From Omnitrophica WOR_2 bacterium GWF2_43_52 (GTDB lineage: Bacteria; Omnitrophota; Gorgyraeia; Gygaellales; UBA12090), in NCBI GenBank assembly GCA_001805445.1, contig MHGF01000002.1, forward strand, positions 32,473 through 76,330: a DNA stretch of 43,858 nucleotides, written 5' to 3'. The notes beneath the pieces are model-generated. The model had not been told where the DNA came from. It worked only from the letters and a program-made list of their open reading frames with translations, and made no database searches. The position numbers were made by a program, and so were the translations under genes. Below are positions 26,118 through 34,708 of this stretch, in pieces (within the stretch, counting starts at the first letter, position 1; every line of letters begins with the position of its first letter).

Positions 26118-27803
26118 TTATTTACTTACCAGCTTTTCCTGTTGATCATATACGTCAACCATCTCCAAAGTACTCCCCACAACTCCGGAAGGAGAAACTA
26201 CCACGAGGTTGACCACCTTTGTGCCTGCGCTCTGGTACTGCGCGGTAAACTCAGCCGTTGTGGGAGCTAGATAATTACCGCCCAAATCACCCGACCAGAG
26301 ATACGTAAGCTCGGGGGCAAAACATCCCGTTTCCATTTGCAGCTGCATAAGGCTGAAGGTGACTTGCTCGTGCTGAAAGCTCAAGGCTTTATATGGAGCG
26401 ACAAAAAGTTCAGGGGCAGCCTGATGGAGCGCGAGTTTCTTAAAAACCGAATCTAAAAACATCTTAAGGTTATATTCAATAGGCCCAAGTTCCTGAATTT
26501 CCTTCTGCCTTTCGTTAACGCGCTCTAAAAGGTTTTCAAAATCGGCATTCCCTGTAATCAGCTCTAAAAGCTTGGTATAATCCACCTTTGCGGGCTCAAG
26601 GTTTTCCTCGTAGTGATAGAGCAGGCCTCTCTGATAGAGGCTTTCTGCCACATAGCCTAAAGACACATTACGGCTGATAATATTCTGCCAATGGGTAAGC
26701 GCGTTTTCTTTTTTATCTAAAATATAGGCAGAGAGAATTCCCAGTTTAAATTCTGCCTCGTCAACATACCTGCTTTTGGGAAAGTCGGCTAGTAAAACGG
26801 CATACTCTTCCGCAGCTCTTTGATACTCCTTCTGCCTTTGCAAATTATACGCCCTGATATATTGCAGCTCTTGGGTAAAATACTCCTTACCGCAGGCTTC
26901 CTTCAAGATGGCGAAAACTTTTTCCGCGTAAACAGGATCACTGCCTTTACTCCAGCCATCGGTAGCAAAACTTTTGATAATAAGCGTTAACTCACCGGCA
27001 AGATTATCTTTCGCGAGTGAACCCTTAACAATCTCTATATAGCGGTCATAGATAATTTCCGCTAATTCACTGTTAGACTCTTTCAATGCCCCCTCCGCGG
27101 CAGCCTGCAGTTTAAGAGGCGACTGCTCAACATTAAGCAAACAACTGACATAACTGCCATAGACCGATTTAGCAAATCCTTTTTCCCCATGCCGGGCTAA
27201 GGTATCGGCAACATCCTTAAGTACCTGGATATCAACCGCTGACTTTGCGTACACGTTCACCATATCCAAAAGCTTCTTAAGGGCATCCTCTGCCTGCTCA
27301 TCATTGTGCGTTTTATGGCCTATCCAGGATAATACCTGGGCGCGTATCCCTACAGCCGAAACAGGGCAGGATTGCGCTATTTTCTCGGTTTCCGCAAACA
27401 GCTCCTGGCGATAGGTACTGCCTAAATCAAAATATTCTTTCCAATTTTGAGTTTCCTCCCAATGCAGAAGCTGATGAAAACGGCATAAAGCAATATAATA
27501 ACCCACAGGGAGTTCGCAGGCTAAAGGCTTTTTCTTATCAAGCTTCTTTAAGAACGCGACAAAAGAATCATACTGCTGCTGGCCAAAATACATTTCAGAC
27601 AGCATCTCTAAGCTTTTTACCGCCTTCTTGTCTTTTACATCGGATAAAATCTGTGCTTCAAGTTGTTTTATTTTCTTAAGTTCATCCTGAGCAGGGCTGA
27701 CAGCTTCCGCCACAGGCGGACCCGCCTTCGGCGGGAAAAACTGAAAGCTGAAAACTGAAAGCACACTACATAACACCCATACTCGCAATCCACGGTTTTT
27801 CAT
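26118..27803 (-). CDS. Secreted TPR-repeat protein with PKD-like end
   Basis: The 561-residue protein has a signal peptide (about 1-33, with basic KNRGLR then LSVFSFQFF). A long helical region follows with TPR-like pairs, clearest at 330-400 (YQRAAEEYAVLLADFPKSRYVDEAEFKLG). The C-terminal beta domain has PKD-like features (LTYLWSGDLGG, then TKVVNLVVVSPSG). Its ATG overlaps the stop of the upstream hydrolase gene by 4 bases (ATGA), so the two are coupled. It is the last gene of the carbohydrate cluster and may be an extracytoplasmic scaffold. Three 7-nt units (27741-27761) and a CCCGCC/GGCGGG stem lie within its signal-peptide codons. Confidence 0.75.
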   Translation of the reverse strand: MKNRGLRVWVLCSVLSVFSFQFFPPKAGPPVAEAVSPAQDELKKIKQLEAQILSDVKDKKAVKSLEMLSEMYFGQQQYDSFVAFLKKLDKKKPLACELPVGYYIALCRFHQLLHWEETQNWKEYFDLGSTYRQELFAETEKIAQSCPVSAVGIRAQVLSWIGHKTHNDEQAEDALKKLLDMVNVYAKSAVDIQVLKDVADTLARHGEKGFAKSVYGSYVSCLLNVEQSPLKLQAAAEGALKESNSELAEIIYDRYIEIVKGSLAKDNLAGELTLIIKSFATDGWSKGSDPVYAEKVFAILKEACGKEYFTQELQYIRAYNLQRQKEYQRAAEEYAVLLADFPKSRYVDEAEFKLGILSAYILDKKENALTHWQNIISRNVSLGYVAESLYQRGLLYHYEENLEPAKVDYTKLLELITGNADFENLLERVNERQKEIQELGPIEYNLKMFLDSVFKKLALHQAAPELFVAPYKALSFQHEQVTFSLMQLQMETGCFAPELTYLWSGDLGGNYLAPTTAEFTAQYQSAGTKVVNLVVVSPSGVVGSTLEMVDVYDQQEKLVSK

Positions 27804-29140
27804 TTTGACTTCACCTTCTTTTTATTCTTACCATTAATAATTGGCTTCCTCCAGAAATCCCGTAATGTATAATAAGCCTTGCGGGGAATCCTTGTGTTTA
27901 CACCGTTATCTAGCTCCTCGGATAAGGCAACAATGCCAAACCATTCCTCATTCATATTCATATTACGCTCTGCCTTAATATCAAAATAGTAGCTGCCGTT
28001 TGACCAATGGCTTTCGGTATCATGAATCTTCCAGGTATCCGAAGCCGCTTCATTATGTTTCCACCACTCGTCAGTCCATTCAAACATTGTGCCGCCTAAA
28101 CAATTTTGCGCGCCTTCCTTATAAGGATAGCTGTTTTTAAAAAGCTCTCTCCACTGCGACTCCAAAAAGAGCGCCTGCATATTCTGGTCTTCCTTTTTAA
28201 GATCAGCATCATAGCTGTCAGCGCCAAACTCACTCATTATCACCGGCTTATCAAAGGTTGCCCGCAGCGATTTAAAAAGGTTCCCAAAAGTCTTTCCTCG
28301 GTAGACAATAAGCGCTACCACATCAATATCGGGACAAACTTGATTCGCAAAATCAAGCGAAATCAACTCTCCATTACCCAAAGCCACCGGATGGTTCGGG
28401 TCTATCTTATGTATCTCCTGAGCTAATTCATTGACAAAACTATAATAAATGCCCGCGCGGATGTCGCAGCGCTTTTTTAAGTCGGCAATGGCATCGATCT
28501 CCTGAGAACCCCAGGGATTCACTCTTTCTGAAAACGAATAGTTATTTTCATTCCCCAATATCCACAATAAGATTCCCGGTTCATCCTTATATGTTTTGAC
28601 CATACGCAGGACATCTTCTTTTATTTTCTGCCTGAAATCATCGTCAGCATAGCGCGGGCAGGGGTATTCCCAAAACCCCAGCCAATGGCCCATAATAGAA
28701 CGGATTCCATAGAGTTGATACAGGCCGTTGATTACCTTTTTAGCGTCTTCCATATTCTCCGGAGACTGATAAAAACGCACCGTATTAATGCCCATGTCTT
28801 TCATCAATTTCCCGTCAATCTTCCAAGGCTGCGCGGGATCACTCCAGAAATTTGCTTCGCTATTTCCCTGGCCAATAGCGACAGGCGAATAACAAACGCC
28901 CTTAATAAAATAAGGTTTATTTTTGACTAATAATTGGTAGGCGTTATTTTTGAGCTTGCGGATTCTTACTTCCGGTTGGCGCTCTGCGGCTATTACGTGC
29001 GAAGACAACAGACAACAGACGAAAACAATAACGAGAAACGACGGACGAGAGACGACAGACGAGAGACGAAAAAATAAAATCGTCCTTCGTCCTTCACCCC
29101 TCGTCCTTCGTTCTTCTTTATTATTCGTACTTAATCTCAT
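27800..29140 (-). CDS. Secreted clan GH-A glycoside hydrolase-like protein
   Basis: The 446-residue protein has an N-terminal signal region (FLVIVFVCCLLSSHVIA, about 30-50), then a beta/alpha barrel like the catalytic part of GH2 and GH5 enzymes. The acid/base glutamate is E198 in LGNENN and the nucleophile E304 in MSEFGAD. Aromatic sugar-binding residues follow (EWTDEWWKH). Substrate cannot be assigned; beta-mannan, beta-glucan and glucuronide groups are all in this clan. It overlaps the beta-sandwich gene by 20 bases and the TPR gene by 4. Residues 9-47 are encoded by a heptamer array (29001-29115). Confidence 0.82.
   Translation of the reverse strand: MRLSTNNKEERRTRGEGRRTILFFRLSSVVSRPSFLVIVFVCCLLSSHVIAAERQPEVRIRKLKNNAYQLLVKNKPYFIKGVCYSPVAIGQGNSEANFWSDPAQPWKIDGKLMKDMGINTVRFYQSPENMEDAKKVINGLYQLYGIRSIMGHWLGFWEYPCPRYADDDFRQKIKEDVLRMVKTYKDEPGILLWILGNENNYSFSERVNPWGSQEIDAIADLKKRCDIRAGIYYSFVNELAQEIHKIDPNHPVALGNGELISLDFANQVCPDIDVVALIVYRGKTFGNLFKSLRATFDKPVIMSEFGADSYDADLKKEDQNMQALFLESQWRELFKNSYPYKEGAQNCLGGTMFEWTDEWWKHNEAASDTWKIHDTESHWSNGSYYFDIKAERNMNMNEEWFGIVALSEELDNGVNTRIPRKAYYTLRDFWRKPIINGKNKKKVKSK
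29001..29115. repeat. Inverted 7-nt array inside a signal-peptide region
   Basis: Ten heptamers run from 29001 to 29070 (such as ACAGACA, GGACGAG, AGACGAC, AGACGAG). After the core AAAATAAAAT come five inverse heptamers CGTCCTT-type (29081-29115). The 27 bases 29065-29091 are identical to 32737-32763 in the second hydrolase gene. The array lies wholly inside the coding region and encodes RRTILFFR followed by Ser/Val-rich hydrophobic residues. Confidence 0.88.
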
Positions 29141-30269
29141 CCAAATAGAAGGTACAACCTTCCGGATTTACATCAACGTTTGTGGCCCAGCAAAAACCTC
29201 CACTGATATAGGAGAGGTCTTTCCCCTTGAGATCAATGGTATACTGCTGCCAATCCTTGGTCAGGATCACCGGCCCAATGGAGGCGATGTCAGAATCAGA
29301 GTATTCACCCATGATTCCGCCAAGCTTGAATTCCTCAATACGCTCTCCCCCGTTTTCTCCTCGCGCCCAAAAGGTGGCTTTCGTGGCTGTACTCAAGTCA
29401 AAACCGCCATCAGTGGTGCCCCAGTTATTCGCGGGATTCTGCCAATACATACCAGCCCAACGCGCGCCTTGAGCGCCTTTACCATTGTAAATAATTTTTA
29501 CGCAGGTATCTCCCATATAAGGATTTTCCTTCCATCCCGTATCCAACTTTATATCACCGTAATCACCCATCCAACCCGAAGGAATATAGTGGTTACCGAT
29601 GGAACGCCTATCGGCAAAAACGTAAAAAGGTATCTTCTGCGCTTCTTTCTTTGCCGCTTTTATCGTTGGGTCTGCTTCATATTTCATATCGTCAAAATAA
29701 AAAGTAGCGCCCTCCGGATTTTGGTCAACCGTTGCTACCCAGGCAAAGCCGCCGCTAATATACGAGAGGTCCTTGTCAACTAAATTCACGCTAAATTGCT
29801 GCCAGGTGTCGGTCAATTCAATCGGCCCAAACTCCACTTCAGCGGTGTCCGGATACGTACCCTTAATCCCGCCAACTTTGACCTTCTGCACTATCTCGCC
29901 GCCTTTTGCGCCCCGCGCCCAAAAACTCAATTTTGTCATACCGGTCAAGTCAAACCCACCTTTTTTTGTGCCCCAGTTATTCGCGGGATTCTGCCAATAA
30001 ACACCCGCCCATCCCTGGTTCTGGGCCTTTTTGGCGGTATACGTAAACTGTATGCAGGTCTTTCCGTCATGAGGTGTATCCGTAGACTGATCGTTGATTT
30101 TGATATCTCCAAAATCCCCCATCCAACCTGAAGGAATATAATGATTGTCTGAGGTCTGCCTATCGGTATAAATACTAAAAAACTTCCCCTTTCCCTGCTC
30201 TTCAGCTGCCCCTGCAGCAGAAACTGCCAATAAACAGGAAAGTACCAATACTAAAAGCTTTTTTCCCAT
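29121..30269 (-). CDS. Secreted protein with two tandem beta-sandwich (CBM-like) domains
   Basis: After a signal peptide (1-21, LVLSCLLAVSAAGAA), the 382 residues hold two copies of one domain of about 165 residues (about 30-200 and 208-382). Shared landmarks are HYIPSGWMGD(F/Y)GDIK, G(V/M)YWQNPANNWGT, GGFDL, FWARG and KDLSYISGGF. The aromatic-rich faces and the FYxDDMKYE ending resemble jelly-roll carbohydrate-binding modules, but I cannot name the family. GGAGAA precedes the ATG at 30269. The 174-base gap to the upstream hydrolase has no strong promoter. It probably binds a polysaccharide outside the cytoplasm for the neighbouring hydrolases. Confidence 0.8.
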   Translation of the reverse strand: MGKKLLVLVLSCLLAVSAAGAAEEQGKGKFFSIYTDRQTSDNHYIPSGWMGDFGDIKINDQSTDTPHDGKTCIQFTYTAKKAQNQGWAGVYWQNPANNWGTKKGGFDLTGMTKLSFWARGAKGGEIVQKVKVGGIKGTYPDTAEVEFGPIELTDTWQQFSVNLVDKDLSYISGGFAWVATVDQNPEGATFYFDDMKYEADPTIKAAKKEAQKIPFYVFADRRSIGNHYIPSGWMGDYGDIKLDTGWKENPYMGDTCVKIIYNGKGAQGARWAGMYWQNPANNWGTTDGGFDLSTATKATFWARGENGGERIEEFKLGGIMGEYSDSDIASIGPVILTKDWQQYTIDLKGKDLSYISGGFCWATNVDVNPEGCTFYLDEIKYE

Positions 30270-30442
30270 CGCTATTCTCCTTCCTTAGCCAACCTATATT
30301 TTTACCGCTATTTTTTAGAGTCTCGCTCTACTCTTTTTCCATACACAGAATACCGCACGCTAAGCGCCTCGTGAGTAAAACTATTTTTTAATTTTATTCT
30401 TTTAGGTGCCAATGCTATGGCTTTGGGTGCTGCCTCCTTTCT

Positions 30443-32815
30443 CTACTCATTCCACATTTTTTGATACAGATAATAGCTCTTACGCAGATGCCTCTTAAAA
30501 GGGCTATCCTTACCATCGGACTGGCTAGCCACGCCTAACCACTCTTCATGCATATAGCCGTCAGGAAACGGCCCGGTAAAGAAACCCTTGGTATCGTGTT
30601 TTCTCGGTTCATAGGCTTTCCACCATTCATCAACATACTGAAAAACAATACCCCCGATACTGTTACCCACACCTTCATTACCTGCCATATTCAACACGAT
30701 GTCTTCCCATGCCCCTTGATGGTAATTTGCTTGCGCCTCTTCGGTTTCTTCCTGCGTTAAGCCTTCCGCGTACGCGGGACAGCCAAATTCTGTAGGCAGC
30801 ACCGGTTTATCCGCTTCTTCTTTGACTGCCTGCCAAAGATTGCCGAAACCATAATCACCCCGGTATACATTAGCTCCGAAGATATCAATGTCAGGGCAGT
30901 ATTTTCCAAAACGGTCTAAGTAAAGCGTATCGCCGCTTGCTATTGCTACAGGATGATAGGGGTCTAATGATTTTATTAAAAGAGCCGCCTCATTGGCAAA
31001 CTGAAAAAAACTGTCCGGGTCCTTATCCGCGTTGCAGGCTACCCCATAGACATTTTCATTCCCTAAGAGCCAAAACAATAGATACGGCTCGTCTTTTGAT
31101 TCTTCCACCATCTTCTTTACCGACTCTAGCATATTCTTTTTATGTTCGGGGTTACGGTAATCAGTCCCCGGATTCCACGGTGCTTTAGAGCCCAGGGCAT
31201 ACTTACCGAAAAAATCTCCCATAATAACCCTGATGCCATAGGTGGAATACAGGTCTCTCAGCAATTCCTTATTGATTGGCTTAGGATGGTGGTAAAGCCG
31301 TATGGCATTGACACCCATATCTTTCATTAATTGAAAGTCACCGATTGGCTTTTGCGGGTTCTCTTCAAGATAGCTGTCATACGGGCCGTCAATTTTTCCA
31401 TTTTTATTAAAGTCTTCCTTCATCCAATTCCCCAAGCTTCCTTCATCTGGAGATTGGCCGATTTTCGTAGGTTGATAGGTAATTGCCTTAACAGTAAAAG
31501 GCTTTTCATCAACCAAAAGCTGCCACGAACCATCCTGGTATTGTAGAAGTTTAACCTGCCCCTGGCCAATAAGCCCTTTAAGATCCTTCTTTTTCTTAAG
31601 TTTACTGACTACACTCTTTAATCTGCTAAAAATGTTCATTTTCTTAACTGGCGCCTTTTCAAACTTTCCAGGGCTGGTTATAACGATATCATTACTTATG
31701 TTATTATCATAGCCGTTAACGATATGTATCCTTGTATCAACAAGCTTTAAGCCTAACTCAGGATGCTTACGCAAGAGAAAACGTATCTTATACATCGCAG
31801 CCTGGCCTACATACCATGGGGTATGCCAATAGGTCCAGCCCACTGCCCCCGGATAATGCGCGATGATAGCATAATAGCATTTAAGCGCGTGCTTTATCAA
31901 GCCGCTCTTTTCCAGGATTAATCCGGTATAATATAACTTTACACCTCCCGGCTCATTACACGTTGCCCACTTTAAAAACGCCGCTTCTAAATCCGGCGAG
32001 TGCACATAATCCCAATGAGAGCCTTCAAGCTTCTTTTCTTTCCTTAATTTCTGAAAATTAGGATCCCAGCGCACTGAAGTAGTATTGGGATAAATTCCCT
32101 CTCCCACCGCGCGTGAGAGCCCTTCCTGGTCAGCAATGACATATTTATATTCCTTACTGCTTACGTTGGTAAACTCGCCGTATTTTTCATAATCTACGAC
32201 ATCTTCCTTTCCTGAATCATAAAGGATTACCGCGGTCTTATCCGCTTTAGGCTTCTCCGGACTTTTCAAGTCTTTTGTTTTTCCGGAAAGCTCTTCATTA
32301 ATTTTATCAATACTTTCCTGGGAAACTTTCGCGACTTTCCAGTATACCCCCCGGGAAGGGTCCCAGGCTACCGCGTAACGGTAGTGGTCAATGACATACT
32401 GAAATTTTTCCTTTGCCTCAAGTAACCTTTCCTGGCGCATCAGGGCTTCAGCCTGAATAAAACAGGCCACTGCCACATCGCTGAGCGGGGTTTGGTCTTT
32501 TGTAGGATAATCCTTTAAAACAGCATGCTGGCTATCCGCTTCTTTTTGGTATATATCAATACATTTTTGGGTATACTCTAATACCTCATCGAATTTCCGC
32601 TCGCCCTGCGCAGCCCAGGCCTTAGTGATCAGCTCGCCCGAAGCAGGTTTTTCTTGGGCAAAGCATGTAATAGAAGATAGTAGATAGAAGATAGAGAATA
32701 CATGCCATAACGAAAGACGAGAGATGAGGGACGTGGGACGAAAAAATAAAATCGTCCTTCGTCTTAGCGAAGCGTTCGTCCGTCCTCCATCGTTAAACTT
32801 GTGATTAAGAATCAT
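30443..32815 (-). CDS. Secreted TPR plus clan GH-A hydrolase-like fusion
   Basis: The 790-residue protein has an N-terminal signal region (about 30-52), helical TPR-like segments (about 55-150 and 270-355), a basic linker near 395-410, and a C-terminal GH-A-type barrel (about 425-790). The likely acid/base is E587 (LGNENVYG) and the nucleophile E676 (TEFGC). DFNKNGKIDG at 468 looks like a calcium loop. The barrel parallels the hydrolase at 27800-29140, so they probably arose by duplication. Its ATG overlaps the permease stop (ATGA), and AGGAG is about 9 bases upstream, so this start is firm. Residues 9-48 come from the heptamer array at 32671-32790. Confidence 0.82.
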   Translation of the reverse strand: MILNHKFNDGGRTNASLRRRTILFFRPTSLISRLSLWHVFSIFYLLSSITCFAQEKPASGELITKAWAAQGERKFDEVLEYTQKCIDIYQKEADSQHAVLKDYPTKDQTPLSDVAVACFIQAEALMRQERLLEAKEKFQYVIDHYRYAVAWDPSRGVYWKVAKVSQESIDKINEELSGKTKDLKSPEKPKADKTAVILYDSGKEDVVDYEKYGEFTNVSSKEYKYVIADQEGLSRAVGEGIYPNTTSVRWDPNFQKLRKEKKLEGSHWDYVHSPDLEAAFLKWATCNEPGGVKLYYTGLILEKSGLIKHALKCYYAIIAHYPGAVGWTYWHTPWYVGQAAMYKIRFLLRKHPELGLKLVDTRIHIVNGYDNNISNDIVITSPGKFEKAPVKKMNIFSRLKSVVSKLKKKKDLKGLIGQGQVKLLQYQDGSWQLLVDEKPFTVKAITYQPTKIGQSPDEGSLGNWMKEDFNKNGKIDGPYDSYLEENPQKPIGDFQLMKDMGVNAIRLYHHPKPINKELLRDLYSTYGIRVIMGDFFGKYALGSKAPWNPGTDYRNPEHKKNMLESVKKMVEESKDEPYLLFWLLGNENVYGVACNADKDPDSFFQFANEAALLIKSLDPYHPVAIASGDTLYLDRFGKYCPDIDIFGANVYRGDYGFGNLWQAVKEEADKPVLPTEFGCPAYAEGLTQEETEEAQANYHQGAWEDIVLNMAGNEGVGNSIGGIVFQYVDEWWKAYEPRKHDTKGFFTGPFPDGYMHEEWLGVASQSDGKDSPFKRHLRKSYYLYQKMWNE
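32671..32790. repeat. Second inverted 7-nt array inside a signal-peptide region
   Basis: Four heptamers TAGAAGA, TAGTAGA, TAGAAGA, TAGAGAA (32671-32698) are followed by AACGAAA, GACGAGA, GATGAGG, GACGTGG, GACGAAA (32709-32743), an A/T core, and inverse units ATCGTCC, TTCGTCT and degenerate copies. The 27-base core is identical to that at 29065-29091. It encodes RRTILFFR and then the hydrophobic core up to LLSS of the signal peptide. Confidence 0.88.
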
Positions 32816-33660
32816 CCTACAATCGCTCCTTGAGTTACTCCTTTAACAATATATTTCTGCATCAGCACATAGACGAAAATTATCGGAAGCGCCGCGATAG
32901 TTAAACCCGCCATCAAAAGATGGTACTTTGTAATATATTCCCCTTGAAATGTCATGAGGGCTACCTGCAGAGGATAGAGCTTTCTGTTATCTAAAATCAA
33001 ATACGCTAGCAGATACTCATTCCAGACATTTAAGGCATTAAATACTACTACTACCGCAAGCACCGGCTTTGCCAAAGGCAATGCCACATTCCACCAAATA
33101 CCAAACTTAGAACAGCCGTCAATTCGCGCCGCGTCTTCCAGTTCGCGCGGCATTTTATCAAAAAAGGTCTTCAGCAGAAATATGCTGGTTGACAACCCCA
33201 CATTAATCATACAAAGAATATAGCCTATTCGCGTATCCCTAAGCCCCAATTTATTCATAAGCAGGTACAAAGGAACAAAACTACCCGGAATAGGTATCAT
33301 CATCGCGGCCATAAAGGTATAAAACATAATATTTCTTCCGGGGAAACTAAAACGGGAAAAGGCGTAGGCGGCCAGGGAAGCTACCACAATGATACCGATA
33401 ACGACGGCAGTGGTATAAAAAATACTGTTGATGAAATACCTGCCAAAACCTCCCTCCTTCCACGCAAGGGCGTAATTTTCCCAATGCATCTGTTGAGGAA
33501 TCAACGAGGTATCGGAAAAAATGGTGGATTGGGTCTTCAGGCTTGAGCTAATCATCCACACTAAAGGAAATAAACAGCTCACGGCTATGGTAAGAAGAAA
33601 GATATGGATAAGCGTATTTAAGGTAATGCTTTTTATCTTATAGTATAAAGGATTCTTCAT
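32812..33660 (-). CDS. ABC sugar transporter permease, MalG-like
   Basis: This 282-residue inner-membrane permease of the carbohydrate uptake type 1 family has six helices. The cytoplasmic EAA loop that contacts the ATPase reads ELEDAARIDGCSKFGIWWNVALPLAKP. The C-terminal VKGVTQGAIVG ending is typical of MalG. It pairs with the MalF-like gene just upstream. No MalK-type ATPase gene is in the cluster, so a shared ATPase encoded elsewhere is likely. The stop overlaps the next hydrolase start by 4 bases. Confidence 0.94.
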   Translation of the reverse strand: MKNPLYYKIKSITLNTLIHIFLLTIAVSCLFPLVWMISSSLKTQSTIFSDTSLIPQQMHWENYALAWKEGGFGRYFINSIFYTTAVVIGIIVVASLAAYAFSRFSFPGRNIMFYTFMAAMMIPIPGSFVPLYLLMNKLGLRDTRIGYILCMINVGLSTSIFLLKTFFDKMPRELEDAARIDGCSKFGIWWNVALPLAKPVLAVVVVFNALNVWNEYLLAYLILDNRKLYPLQVALMTFQGEYITKYHLLMAGLTIAALPIIFVYVLMQKYIVKGVTQGAIVG

Positions 33661-33667
33661 CTCTCCG

Positions 33668-33727
33668 TAGGGGCGCGGTCTCCGCGCCTTTCATCATCAT
33701 TAGGGCGGGGGGAAACCCCGCCCCTAC
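33668..33727. repeat. Palindrome between the two permease genes
   Basis: GTAGGGGCG (33668-33676) and CGCCCCTAC (33719-33727) are exact inverted ends. Inside are two smaller stems, GGCGCGG-type and GGGCGGGG/CCCCGCCC. The sequence fills the 69-base space between the MalF-like and MalG-like genes and its end provides part of the ribosome-site region (CGGAGAG) of the MalG-like gene. Such an mRNA hairpin can adjust the relative output of two genes. Confidence 0.7.
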
Positions 33728-33729
33728 TT

Positions 33730-34611
33730 TTAGGCTCCTTTAGCCTGGCTTCTTTTAGAAAAACGGTACTGAATAAAAGAAATAGTAACCAATATAACCC
33801 CAAAGAGTATCCCTTGGGCGCAGGCATACCCATACCGTGAGCCATCCATAGAGCCGAGGATCCTTAATATGGGAACTTGGGTATGGTATGCGGGCCCGCC
33901 GCCGGTCATTGCCATGATTAATACAAACGCCTGCATGGTGCCTAAGATAGTAAGTATTGCCACAAGTATCGCCACAGGAACCATAAGCGGAATAGTAATC
34001 TTGGTAAAGGTGTACCATGAGTTCGCTCCGTCAACCTTCGCCGCTTCGTAAAGTTCACGGGGAATAGTCTGCAACCCTGCCAGAAATATAAGGAACCCCC
34101 AGCCAAACCCCTTCCATGAATGAACAATCGCCACGCAGTTAAGGGCGGTCTTGGGATCGGTTAACCACGTCCTGGTCAAATCGGATAAGCCTACCTGAGT
34201 CAGCCAACTATTCAATAACCCGTAATTACCTTCCAATATCCACTGCCACACAAGCCCAACGACCACCTCTGAAAGAATAGGGGGAATAAAAAATACCAAT
34301 CGGTACCAATTCTTAAACCGTATCTCTCTATCACATGCCCATGCCAGAAGAAATGCCAAAATATTCTGAAACGTAAGGGCAACCAGCGTCATCCATCCTG
34401 CCTGCAGCATCGATTTCCACCATATAGGGTCAGAAAAAATTATTTCTTTAAAATTGGTAAGCCCCATAAATTGTTTGGCGGCAGATACGCCGTCCCACTC
34501 ATAGAGGCCTAAATAAAAAACTTGCGAAAAAGGATAGATATAAAAGATGGAAAAGATAACAACTGCGGGCAGGACAAAAAGGTAATTTTCTAGGGTTGAT
34601 TTTAATTTCAT
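33730..34611 (-). CDS. ABC sugar transporter permease, MalF-like
   Basis: The 293-residue permease has six helices and the EAA loop ELYEAAKVDGANSWYTFTKITIPLMVP. Its short N-terminus, without the long MalF periplasmic loop, is usual for this family outside enterics. It forms the channel with the MalG-like partner and receives substrate from the solute-binding lipoprotein encoded upstream. The ribosome site before the ATG at 34611 is weak. Confidence 0.94.
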   Translation of the reverse strand: MKLKSTLENYLFVLPAVVIFSIFYIYPFSQVFYLGLYEWDGVSAAKQFMGLTNFKEIIFSDPIWWKSMLQAGWMTLVALTFQNILAFLLAWACDREIRFKNWYRLVFFIPPILSEVVVGLVWQWILEGNYGLLNSWLTQVGLSDLTRTWLTDPKTALNCVAIVHSWKGFGWGFLIFLAGLQTIPRELYEAAKVDGANSWYTFTKITIPLMVPVAILVAILTILGTMQAFVLIMAMTGGGPAYHTQVPILRILGSMDGSRYGYACAQGILFGVILVTISFIQYRFSKRSQAKGA

Positions 34612-34662
34612 TTCGTTATGGCCTGCTCTCTCTCCGGGCAGACGTTATCGCGTCCTTGCGTA

Positions 34663-34687
34663 ATAGCGTCACAATCCTTGACGCTAT
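34663..34687. promoter_or_regulatory. Intercistronic stem-loop after the binding-protein gene
   Basis: ATAGCGTCA (34663-34671) and TGACGCTAT (34679-34687) form a perfect 9-bp stem with a 7-base loop. It lies 22 bases after the binding-protein stop and before the permease start, with no T-run. This fits an mRNA-stabilising or attenuating hairpin that keeps binding protein more abundant than permeases, as in other sugar ABC operons. Confidence 0.55.
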
Positions 34688-34708
34688 AGCCTTAACACCT
34701 AACGAAAA

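Noticed and set aside
28950-29783. 277-residue plus-strand open frame opposite the hydrolase and beta-sandwich genes
   Set aside because: It is a shadow of minus-strand genes with clear families and signal peptides; its own translation has no family features.
33657-33845. 62-residue minus-strand open frame with an Arg-rich end
   Set aside because: It is made of the permease gene end in another frame plus the GC-rich palindrome.
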